Shown here: piece after piece, positions 1 to 5,927 of the stretch
How positions within the stretch are numbered: position 1 is the stretch's first letter
How the letters are laid out: every line of letters starts with the position of its first letter
Assembly (NCBI GenBank): GCA_029855985.1
Contig: JAGSHR010000147.1
Span: forward strand, 1 to 10,285
Length of the DNA stretch: 10,285 nucleotides
Direction: 5' to 3'
Source of the DNA: Candidatus Njordarchaeota archaeon
GTDB taxonomy: Archaea; Thermoproteota; JANJXX01; Panguiarchaeales; Panguiarchaeaceae
The notes under the pieces: model-generated
Told to the model about the DNA's origin: nothing
What the model saw: only the letters and a program-made list of their open reading frames with translations
Databases searched by the model: none
Position numbers and translations under genes: made by a program

Positions 1-750
1 AATATCAATTTGGCTTCTTATAACCCATATTGTGTCGATTCCTAATCGAGAGGCTCCTATCACGTCGGTATTGAATGAATCACCTATCATTACGGCATCT
101 TTAATTTCTAATCCTAGTTTCTCTAGTGCTTCGTAAAACATTTCTTTGCATGGTTTACCGACATATTTTGCATCTTTTCCTGCGGCGATCTCGAGAACCT
201 TAGCGAAGGCGCCCTCCATTAGGTATTCTCCTTCGTCATCAAGGAACTTACCTTCTGATGTTAGATCTCCACCTAAAACAATTAAGGGAACCCCTTCTTT
301 GAATAATCTAAAAGCAAAGTTGAGTTCATTGTATGTCAGGTTTCTACTGGCACCAAGGAGTATTGCATCTATTGGTGGACTTCTAGCTAGCTTTATCCAT
401 GGATAGAGTGCCAAGTTTTCAATATGACCTCCCTCACTTATTAAAAAGACTCTTATCGGTTTGTCAAACTTTTTCTCTAGAATTTGTCCTATGGCTGCCT
501 TTGTTGGATTGATAATTTTTTCTTCTGTTACCATATTAAACTCCAATTCCTTTAATATTTCAGCGACTCTTATGCTTGATATTCTAGCTAAGTTGGTTAA
601 CAGAACAAATTCTTTACCTTCCTTTTCTAGCTTTTTCATGAATTTTAGTGACTCGCCATAGATCTCTCCGGTTTCTAGATTTGATACCAACACACCTTCT
701 ATATCTAGTATAACACCTTTTTTGGCTTCAATTATATCCCAAAGCTTCAT
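1..750 (-). CDS. HAD superfamily subfamily IIA phosphatase (NagD-like), 3' end cut off by window edge
   Basis: My reverse-strand translation from ATG at 750 stays open for 250 codons to base 1. Four HAD motifs are visible: motif I LDIEGVLV (nucleophile Asp16), motif II LLTN near residue 47, the Lys of GKP (motif III) near residue 201, and motif IV GDSFNTD near residue 224. The large cap between motifs II and III and the GDxxxTD form fit HAD-IIA enzymes such as NagD, p-nitrophenyl phosphatase and phosphoglycolate phosphatase; these are Mg-dependent cytoplasmic phosphatases, usually 255-275 residues, so perhaps 10-20 residues are missing. GGTG at 758-761, 7 bases before ATG, fixes the start. 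Odd: the second motif I acid is Glu18 instead of the usual Asp. Substrate cannot be read from the sequence. Confidence 0.88.
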   Translation of the reverse strand, partial: MKLWDIIEAKKGVILDIEGVLVSNLETGEIYGESLKFMKKLEKEGKEFVLLTNLARISSIRVAEILKELEFNMVTEEKIINPTKAAIGQILEKKFDKPIRVFLISEGGHIENLALYPWIKLARSPPIDAILLGASRNLTYNELNFAFRLFKEGVPLIVLGGDLTSEGKFLDDEGEYLMEGAFAKVLEIAAGKDAKYVGKPCKEMFYEALEKLGLEIKDAVMIGDSFNTDVIGASRLGIDTIWVIRSQIDI

Positions 751-780
751 CGTCAAACACCATTTTCAACTGAATTACAC

Positions 781-791
781 AAATATATGAA
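781..791 (-). promoter_or_regulatory. Possible TATA box for the HAD phosphatase gene
   Basis: The minus strand reads TTCATATATTTG here, about 30-40 bases before the ATG at 750. An archaeal TATA element at this place would give a start of transcription around 760 and a short leader holding the GGTG. In an AT-rich intergenic stretch such matches occur by chance, so this is tentative. Confidence 0.3.
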
Positions 792-957
792 GGCAATTAC
801 ATATTAAATTAGTTATGGGGTTTATTGAGAAATAGGAAACTCAAGGCGATCTTAAATTGTATAAGCTAACAAAACTAACGTGAAATTTACGAGGGGCATC
901 AGAGAAATAAAATTATAAAATAATGTTTTTTATAGAGTTAACTTTGAAAATATTTAT

Positions 958-1413
958 CTAATTCAAGCCTAGAAGTTCTATTGCTAGGTCTATGTCTGGT
1001 TTTTCGTGGCTCTCTGTTAGTATTCCTATTAGTTTTAGGTTGCCGTTTATCTCGGTTAATCTGATTTTACCGTTGAATGTTTTTTGTTCGCTTTTTATTT
1101 TGAAGTCGATGCTTACGTTTGAGTGGTGCTCTATTTTTATGTTATCGATTGTTATATCGTTTATTTTCATGAAGTTGGTTAACTGGTATGTTATGTATAC
1201 TAAAACGTTTGTTACGCATAGGTAAGGTATGTTATCTAGGAGGAATATTATTTTCTCACCGTTAGGATCCACGAGGAAAACGTGATCTTTTCTTCCGTTT
1301 ACGTGAAGGCTCCATCCCTTTGGGATTGCTATTTCTATTTTTTGCTTCGGGGGTTCGAAATCTTCTGTTAACATTTTCTTCAATTCTATAAGTTGTTTGC
1401 TCAAAGGTGTCAA
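958..1413 (-). CDS. Protein of unknown function, 151 residues
   Basis: I do not recognise a family. The open frame uses a TTG start at 1413; other candidates are TTG at 1404 and ATG at 1374 (Met14), and none has a clear GGTG, so the N-terminus is uncertain by up to 13 residues. After a short charged helix-like N-terminus (residues 1-24) the protein is rich in alternating hydrophobic and polar residues, suggesting many beta strands (about 25-135), and it ends in a short helix with DLAIELLGLN. There is no signal peptide or membrane segment and one Cys (in YLCVTN), so it is probably soluble and cytoplasmic. The pattern PKGWSLHVNGRKDHVFLVDP and the later KTFNGKIRLTEINGNLKLIG resemble an antiparallel beta sheet. 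It has its own TATA-like box and lies alone between the synthetase and phosphatase genes. Confidence 0.72.
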   Translation of the reverse strand: MTPLSKQLIELKKMLTEDFEPPKQKIEIAIPKGWSLHVNGRKDHVFLVDPNGEKIIFLLDNIPYLCVTNVLVYITYQLTNFMKINDITIDNIKIEHHSNVSIDFKIKSEQKTFNGKIRLTEINGNLKLIGILTESHEKPDIDLAIELLGLN

Positions 1414-1485
1414 AAACGAGCCAAAAGATTAATGCAATAACCATAATATTTCAGTGTTTTCTTATTAATCGTATATACCTTCAAG

Positions 1486-1494
1486 TTATATAAA
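1486..1494 (-). promoter_or_regulatory. TATA-like box upstream of the 151-residue protein gene
   Basis: The minus strand carries TTTATATAA preceded by purines (CAAAGA), a good match to an archaeal BRE plus TATA. Transcription would begin near 1464, leaving a leader of about 50 bases to TTG 1413 or 90 bases to ATG 1374. A second TATATA-like string lies at 1470-1480. Confidence 0.45.
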
Positions 1495-1596
1495 TCTTTG
1501 GTTTTTCGCTTCCCAATTAATTTCCTTAGAAAGAAATAATTAACGACAAAAGAACCCACTAATAAATATTGGCGAACAAGGATCAAATATCCGCTG

Positions 1597-1620
1597 AAAA
1601 ACAAAATTTAATGGAAAAAA
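1597..1620 (-). terminator. T-rich terminator-like tract after the acyl-CoA synthetase gene
   Basis: On the minus strand, 20-45 bases past the TGA of the synthetase gene, the sequence has runs of six, four and five T. Archaeal RNA polymerase terminates at such T tracts without needing a hairpin. No stable stem precedes them. Confidence 0.4.
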
Positions 1621-1640
1621 TTCATCATAATCTAAATTTT

Positions 1641-3257
1641 TCACGCATGGGTTCTTGGTGTTGTCGCGGCTACCGCTATTTGTGGTGGTAATTCTAGTTT
1701 TGGTCTCTCCCATGATTCTATATATTTTTCGAATAATCCTTCCTTTGTTAACCAAACCCCGTATTCAACTAGGCTTCTTAGAGCACATACTGCGCGTTCT
1801 GGTGTTGGATACGATGGTAAACCGTACTTATCGAATTCGCTTCTCGTCCAAAGAGCCATTTCTGCTCCCCCTATGTCAACTACTGTTACTGGCTTCTTGT
1901 ATCTATTCACGATCCTCGCAATTTTTTCTGGTGCTCTAGCGATTAGATTTGGTGTTTGGTGTATTGCAATAATGACTAGTCCCTGTATTGTGGGTTCCTC
2001 TAATAATGTCTCAATTGTTGCCAAATATGCTTCTACTGTGGCGATACCGCTAAGGTCAACTGGATTCGCGAAGGTTGCTATTGGTGTAATTGTACCGTCC
2101 CTCACGTATTCTTTTAGCTCACTCATAACTCTATCTGGTAGTGGAAGAACTTTTAAGCCTGCTTTTTCGGCCCTATCTGCTGCTAGAATACCTGCTCCTC
2201 CACCGTTTGTTACTATGGCTATGTTGTTTCCCGCTGCTGGTGGTTGGAATGCAAGGGCTTTCGCTGTATCTAGGAATTGTGTTAAGTCGTCTGTGAATAT
2301 TGCTCCCATCTCGTGGAATGCCGCTCTGTATATTCTTTCGTTTCCAGCTATTGACGCTGTGTGGCTTGCTGCTGCTCTTGCTCCAGCTGATGTTCTTCCC
2401 CCCTTTAGTACTACTATTGGTTTTTCTCTTGCAATGTATTTGCCAACTTTCACAAGTACGTCTCCCCTGCTTTTGACCCCCTCGATGTACATCATGATAA
2501 CCCGGGTTGTAGGGTCCTCTAGAGAATATAAGAGTATATCTATTTCATCGACATCAATTTTGTTTCCCGCGCTTATGAACTTGCTTAGTCCCATTTTTTC
2601 CCCATACATGTAGTCAAGTACTGCTGCTCCTAAGGCGCCGCTCTGCGATAGGAATGTTATGAATCCTTTTGGTGGTCTAGGTGTTGAGAGCATCAGTTTA
2701 CCTTCGTCGACTTCCTTGTATTTTGGTATGAAAAGTGTGTCAACACCCGTGTATAAGTCCAATACACCTAATCCATTTGGTCCAATGATTCTTATATCAT
2801 ATTTTCTCGCCGTTTCGAGTACTTGCTGTTCTAGTTCTACGTTTCCGACTTCTGAGAACCCCGATGATATTATTGTAACAACTTTTGCCCCTTTTCTTCC
2901 AGCCTCATCGACGATCTGTGGGACAAATTTTGCAGGGACTGCAATTATTACGTGTTCTATCATTCCCCTTATCTCTGATAGTGATCTGTATAGTGGTTCT
3001 CCAAACAGTTCTCCTCCTTTTACATTTACCCCGTAGACCTTTGCCTTTAGTATTCCCGCTCTTACGTTGTCTATTAACGTTTTGAATATTACCCATCCCA
3101 CTGAGTTCTTCTTTCGTGACGCTCCAACGAGCGCTATTGATGATGGGTTAAAGAATGGTGATAACTGTATTTTAGCAGCTTTTGCCATTTCTTTGACTAC
3201 TTCGCTGTTGATTTGTTTTGGATCCATGCTTAATATTTTTTCTTTATATCCTACCAT
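1641..3257 (-). CDS. ADP-forming acyl-CoA (acetyl-CoA) synthetase, alpha subunit
   Basis: The family converts acyl-CoA, ADP and phosphate to the free acid, CoA and ATP, the main substrate-level ATP step in fermenting archaea. Residues 35-47 (FNPSSIALVGAS) open a Rossmann CoA-binding domain; a succinyl-CoA-ligase-like domain follows, with GPNGLGV and LSQSGALG loops. His299 in ASHTASIAG matches the phosphorylated catalytic His of alpha subunits, and the C-terminal part continues with NGGGAGILAAD, the second ligase-like domain. No ATP-grasp (beta) domain is present, so a beta subunit must be encoded elsewhere. At 538 residues it is longer than the roughly 460 of the best-studied Pyrococcus alpha subunits, with an N-terminal extension of about 30 residues and a longer tail. 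ATG 3257 is chosen because GGTGA (3263-3267) sits 5 bases before it; a TTG at 3269 and GTG at 3266 lie in or before that site. The acid substrate is not readable. Confidence 0.92.
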   Translation of the reverse strand: MVGYKEKILSMDPKQINSEVVKEMAKAAKIQLSPFFNPSSIALVGASRKKNSVGWVIFKTLIDNVRAGILKAKVYGVNVKGGELFGEPLYRSLSEIRGMIEHVIIAVPAKFVPQIVDEAGRKGAKVVTIISSGFSEVGNVELEQQVLETARKYDIRIIGPNGLGVLDLYTGVDTLFIPKYKEVDEGKLMLSTPRPPKGFITFLSQSGALGAAVLDYMYGEKMGLSKFISAGNKIDVDEIDILLYSLEDPTTRVIMMYIEGVKSRGDVLVKVGKYIAREKPIVVLKGGRTSAGARAAASHTASIAGNERIYRAAFHEMGAIFTDDLTQFLDTAKALAFQPPAAGNNIAIVTNGGGAGILAADRAEKAGLKVLPLPDRVMSELKEYVRDGTITPIATFANPVDLSGIATVEAYLATIETLLEEPTIQGLVIIAIHQTPNLIARAPEKIARIVNRYKKPVTVVDIGGAEMALWTRSEFDKYGLPSYPTPERAVCALRSLVEYGVWLTKEGLFEKYIESWERPKLELPPQIAVAATTPRTHA

Positions 3258-3262
3258 TTTTT

Positions 3263-3267
3263 TCACC
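3263..3267 (-). promoter_or_regulatory. GGTGA ribosome binding site deciding the synthetase start
   Basis: GGTGA followed by five A and then ATG at 3257. The same GGTG(A) spacing is seen before the HAD, vapC, SCP2 and beta-helix genes in this window, so the longer TTG-initiated reading is unlikely. Confidence 0.75.
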
Positions 3268-3281
3268 AAAGATCTTAAAAG

Positions 3282-3300
3282 ATGAAAAATTATTTTTCAT
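3282..3300. repeat. Perfect 19-base palindrome in the synthetase promoter region
   Basis: ATGAAAAAT, one central T, then ATTTTTCAT: a complete 9-base inverted repeat 25 bases before the synthetase ATG. This is the size and position of an operator for a dimeric winged-helix or Lrp-like regulator. The arms are AT-rich, so part of the symmetry may be chance; no regulator gene is next to it. Confidence 0.5.
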
Positions 3301-3352
3301 TATTTCAATTTACCCAATATTTTAATGACCCTACCAATATTCTAAATTTAGG

Positions 3353-3373
3353 GTATATATGAGCTATATATAC
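3353..3373. repeat. Inverted repeat of TATATA-like arms
   Basis: GTATATAT and ATATATAC are exact inverted copies separated by five bases (GAGCT). It lies between the vapC terminator tract and the synthetase promoter. It could be a protein-binding site or simply two back-to-back TATA-like strings. Confidence 0.4.
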
Positions 3374-3378
3374 AACTT

Positions 3379-3407
3379 AAAAAAAGAAAACCAAAAAGGC
3401 CAAAAAA
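3379..3407 (-). terminator. Multiple T-tract terminator downstream of vapC
   Basis: Reading the minus strand from vapC, runs of six, five, four and seven T follow within 30 bases, the usual form of archaeal termination. A weak 7-base stem with a four-base loop (TGTTTTT/AAAAACA, 3442-3459) lies only 3 bases past the vapC stop. Confidence 0.55.
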
Positions 3408-3462
3408 TACTTCTATAAACCTATAAATGACTAGTTTTTGATGTTTTTATTAAAAAACAGTC

Positions 3463-3879
3463 TTATGTATTCACAATTTTAACCCAAGTTTTCCTAAAAT
3501 CACTGTCCTGAGTGTAGATCTCATTTAACCCCATCTTTTTCATAATAACTAATGCAACAGCGTCTACTAAACCAATCTTATACTCCCTAGCAACGTCAAT
3601 TGCCAAAATGAAATCTTTAAAGCTAACATCAGCCACTCTTATATTGCTATATGAGAGTATCGCTTCGATATATTCAATAGACTTTTCCACGTTAAGTTTT
3701 GATTCCAAAATATTCGCAATTTCACTAATGTGTATTATGCTCGTGACCACCGGTTCCCCATTTTCAACTCTTAATAATATTTTCTTTGAGTTCTCCTTCA
3801 TAGCTTTCTCTTGCGGATTGAGTTTCCGCTTTGGTTTTAACCAAGCATGAATGAAAATATTTGAGTCAATAAATCTCAC
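3463..3879 (-). CDS. vapC: VapC-type PIN-domain ribonuclease toxin
   Basis: A 138-residue PIN domain filling the whole protein, the usual length for VapC. The acidic residues that bind the catalytic metal are visible: Asp5 in FIDSN, Glu53 in SEIAN, Asp106 in LVDAV and Asp125/Asp127 in TQDSDF. VapC proteins cleave RNA, often tRNA, when free of their VapB partner. Translation starts at GTG 3879, which overlaps the vapB stop by 4 bases (GTGA); GGTGA at 3886-3890 inside vapB sits 6 bases upstream, so the two are translationally coupled. The second conserved region and the full set of acidic residues are intact, so the gene looks functional. The RNA target cannot be inferred. Confidence 0.92.
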   Translation of the reverse strand: MRFIDSNIFIHAWLKPKRKLNPQEKAMKENSKKILLRVENGEPVVTSIIHISEIANILESKLNVEKSIEYIEAILSYSNIRVADVSFKDFILAIDVAREYKIGLVDAVALVIMKKMGLNEIYTQDSDFRKTWVKIVNT

Positions 3880-4124
3880 TCCTCTTCACCTGAGAGTAAT
3901 TCCGCCTTGGTTTTCTTCCAATTGGTTAGAGGAGCTTTTAAGTCAACTTCTATAGTGTCAAATAAATCTGAGAGTTTTTTTGTTACTATTGGTTTTATTA
4001 TGACTTCATCATCCTTTATGATTAGTTTAACTTTCTTGGCGTTGTATTTTTTTCTCCATTTAGCAGGGATAACTATTCTTCCCTGATCATCAATTTCTTT
4101 TATTATTACCTCTGATGACCCCAT
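3876..4124 (-). CDS. vapB: VapB-type AbrB-fold antitoxin
   Basis: An 82-residue protein. Residues 5-45 form a swapped-hairpin AbrB/SpoVT DNA-binding domain: KEIDDQGRIVIPAKWRKKYN is the characteristic signature, followed by a strand pair KVKLIIKDDEVIIKP. The C-terminal tail (DLFDTIEVDLKAPLTNWKKTKAELLSGEEE) is the part expected to wrap the VapC toxin. The family neutralises the toxin and represses its own operon. ATG 4124 is preferred over the longer TTG frame from 4154, because a TATA box at 4160-4167 would start transcription near 4137, inside that longer frame. The stop overlaps the vapC start. The pair is flanked by unrelated genes and may have been acquired as a unit. Confidence 0.88.
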   Translation of the reverse strand: MGSSEVIIKEIDDQGRIVIPAKWRKKYNAKKVKLIIKDDEVIIKPIVTKKLSDLFDTIEVDLKAPLTNWKKTKAELLSGEEE

Positions 4125-4159
4125 CTTAATTACCAAAAATATTATTTTTACCAATTATG

Positions 4160-4167
4160 ATATAAAA
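4160..4167 (-). promoter_or_regulatory. TATA box of the vapBC operon
   Basis: The minus strand reads TTTTATAT, centred about 40 bases before ATG 4124. Transcription would start near 4137, giving a leader of about 13 bases. VapB would be expected to bind near here to repress the operon. Confidence 0.55.
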
Positions 4168-4372
4168 TTCCACTTTTTAAGCTTATGACGTACATTAGTT
4201 GTGATGAGTAGTCTATTCGGCTTTTGGTGATGACCTTTTTATATTATATTGCATTGTTTTCTTTGGTGAAATTTAAAAAACGTTTTTTGTTTATAGAATA
4301 ATATTATCATGATAGTTACGTTTGGAAGGCTTTTGAAGAATCAATTAATCCTGTTGGTTTAATTTAATACAC

Positions 4373-4394
4373 ATATATTTATTTTGATATATTC
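4373..4394 (+). promoter_or_regulatory. TATA-like region for the 7TM membrane protein gene
   Basis: ATATATTTA at 4373-4381 and GATATATTC at 4386-4394 are both placed to give a start of transcription between about 4403 and 4416, with a 25-35 base leader before ATG 4440. Which one is used cannot be decided. Confidence 0.4.
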
Positions 4395-4439
4395 AATATT
4401 TGTTTCAATACGTTCATTGAGAAGTATTGAGGGTTATTG

Positions 4440-5441
4440 ATGCTTGAATGGAGCCCATTACTGCAACTTGTATCAATAATCGCTTTGACAGGTTCGACAT
4501 TCATCGGTGATCTTCTCATAATTCCCCGGATTAAAAAAGTCAAGTTAAACGCTTATGTTTACATCTTAATTGGTTATACAATGGCCTCCTTTAGCGGCAT
4601 TTTTGGTTTACTCGGTTTCTTCGAAAACTCAATCACATATTACAAAATTTTTATTGCTACATACACCCTAGCTCTTATCCCAGTCTATCTTGTTTTTCGT
4701 AGGTCAATCTACAATACGAAAGCTCTTATTTTAGATATCCTTTTTTTCTCCAGTATTTATTTGGAGATACTTTTCATTTACTATAATCCATTGCAGACTG
4801 TCGTTATTGACGGGAGGTTAATTATAATTAGGAGCAGAGACCTCTTCGGCTGGATTATTAAACTATTGGATCACTCCATCTTGGCCTTCACTATCTTTTA
4901 CGTGGTGTGTAGGTCCACTTATATTAGAAAGAAGAACACAAGAATCATTTTAGCAATTATTTTATTTATTACCTCCGCTTCATTCATATTCATTTTAACG
5001 ATTTTTACTTTGGGATACTTAAGCACTTTACATTATTTCGCTTACTCCGTTTCAATACTAACGTTTGCAGTAATGCTATATAAATGGCCAGAAGTTTTCA
5101 TAACGTCCGGGTTACAGGTTGACTGTATCGGTATATTGGATAAAGATGGAATCGAGGTAAAAAAGTTGATGCTTAAAGCGTTCGATGACACCTTTTATAG
5201 AAGTGTAATCAAGTTTATCTATCAGACACAGGTAAAGCCAAAGAAAAAGGAACCAATCTATGTTATTATTGAGGGGAGAACCGTGATATCGATTCCCATA
5301 AATAATCACTATTTGTTCGTCATGGGAAAAAACATAGATAAGGACTTGATACACCTACTGAAATACAGGTTATTGAGTAATGTGAGTGATAGTAGTGACC
5401 TAAACGCGATATGGAGTAAAGCCCTCAATTTGCTTACTTAA
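4440..5441 (+). CDS. Seven-helix membrane protein with cytoplasmic C-terminal domain, possible sensor
   Basis: Of 333 residues, the first 215 contain seven hydrophobic segments, at about 7-29, 38-60, 68-86, 95-115, 138-157, 168-192 and 196-214. Basic clusters (RIKKVK after helix 1, RRS after helix 3, RSTYIRKKNTR after helix 5) put the N-terminus outside and the C-terminus inside. The only sizeable outer loop, between helices 4 and 5 (NPLQTVVIDGR to DLFGW), resembles the layout of 7TM sensor regions found before histidine kinases, but no kinase follows. The last 115 residues are soluble: GILDKDGIEV, a Lys-rich linker KPKKKEP, then IEGRTVISIPINNHYLFVMG, which looks like alternating strands of a PAS, GAF or roadblock-like fold; I cannot say which. 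ATG 4440 is chosen because GAGGG (4429-4433) lies 6 bases upstream. It overlaps the converging SCP2 gene by 8 bases. Confidence 0.8.
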   Translation: MLEWSPLLQLVSIIALTGSTFIGDLLIIPRIKKVKLNAYVYILIGYTMASFSGIFGLLGFFENSITYYKIFIATYTLALIPVYLVFRRSIYNTKALILDILFFSSIYLEILFIYYNPLQTVVIDGRLIIIRSRDLFGWIIKLLDHSILAFTIFYVVCRSTYIRKKNTRIILAIILFITSASFIFILTIFTLGYLSTLHYFAYSVSILTFAVMLYKWPEVFITSGLQVDCIGILDKDGIEVKKLMLKAFDDTFYRSVIKFIYQTQVKPKKKEPIYVIIEGRTVISIPINNHYLFVMGKNIDKDLIHLLKYRLLSNVSDSSDLNAIWSKALNLLT

Positions 5442-5856
5442 TACTCCTCCCAGCGTAGTCTCCATGAAACTCTGTTGGTATTGTCTTTAATATCTCTATC
5501 CATCTTTCAGTGGCCTTAGCGTATCTCATCAATTTTAACTTATTTCCTGATGCCTTAAGTTTTCTTGTCAAGAGAGCTCTCACGGCACTGTACTTTCCCG
5601 TGAGTATGTCAACCCATACACCATACTTACCAGATATAACGAATTCTGTTTCTCTTTCTCCTCTCCAAACCTCCTTTATCTTACCATTCTCTATTTTGTA
5701 CCCTATCACGATTCTCTCGTGCACACCTTTATCGGGCTCTGGTTCAATTATAAATGTGTAACTTGTGTTTTGATCAGATGCCATTTTAACAAACTTCTCA
5801 TCTTTATTTGACAACTCCTTAACTTTTTCCAAATATTCCATTGAAGCAAACTCCAT
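5434..5856 (-). CDS. SCP2 sterol-transfer-domain protein
   Basis: A 140-residue stand-alone SCP2-like protein. The core runs from about residue 30 to 125: strands IIEPEPDKGVHERIVIGYKIENGKIKEVW, the FVISGKYGVWVDILTGKYSAVRALLTRKLKASGNKLKLMRYA stretch that matches the SCP2 pattern of a hydrophobic tunnel-lining helix plus a 'GD/GN-K-L' strand, and a C-terminal helix. The fold binds lipids or fatty acyl groups; archaeal members have no settled function. There is no signal peptide, so it is cytoplasmic. ATG 5856 is used because GGTGA (5862-5866) precedes it by 5 bases; a GTG at 5865 that would add three residues is part of that site. It is divergent from the peptidase gene and converges with the 7TM gene. 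Confidence 0.72.
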   Translation of the reverse strand: MEFASMEYLEKVKELSNKDEKFVKMASDQNTSYTFIIEPEPDKGVHERIVIGYKIENGKIKEVWRGERETEFVISGKYGVWVDILTGKYSAVRALLTRKLKASGNKLKLMRYAKATERWIEILKTIPTEFHGDYAGRSIK

Positions 5857-5898
5857 TCTTGTCACCTTTGTTTTATGATAAGTTTATTTCGAAATTCT

Positions 5899-5914
5899 TG
5901 CTAAATTATATTCA
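5899..5914. promoter_or_regulatory. Shared AT-rich promoter element between SCP2 and peptidase genes
   Basis: The plus strand reads GCTAAATTATATTCAA; the reverse reads TTGAATATAATTTAGC, so one TATA-like core could serve both directions. On the minus strand transcription would start near 5880, 24 bases before the SCP2 ATG. On the plus strand it would start near 5930, next to the peptidase start. Confidence 0.4.
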
Positions 5915-5927
5915 ATAAATCAATTAT

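Larger units (their letters stand above)
4125..4439. other. Divergent intergenic region between vapBC and the 7TM gene
   Basis: No gene is supported. It holds the vapBC TATA box at the left, a perfect 14-base palindrome AAAAAACGTTTTTT at 4275-4288, a short ATAATATTAT palindrome near 4300, and TATA-like strings for the rightward gene at 4373-4394. One 17-codon open frame at 4309 has no ribosome binding site and was not called. Confidence 0.6.

Noticed and set aside
1262..1444. A 60-codon minus-strand frame starting with ATG at 1444
   Set aside because: It overlaps the 151-residue gene in another frame and turns into an Arg/Lys/Pro-rich shadow. Only its ATG position relative to the TATA box is notable, and that is mentioned as a doubt about the start.
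1873..2613. A 246-codon plus-strand frame, and smaller ones at 2659-3036 and 2885-3085
   Set aside because: They are antisense to the acyl-CoA synthetase alpha subunit, whose motifs are clear. The products are Ser/Pro/Ile-rich shadows without ribosome binding sites.
4309..4362. A 17-codon frame starting at ATG 4309
   Set aside because: It has no ribosome binding site, lies upstream of the 7TM promoter and has no other support.
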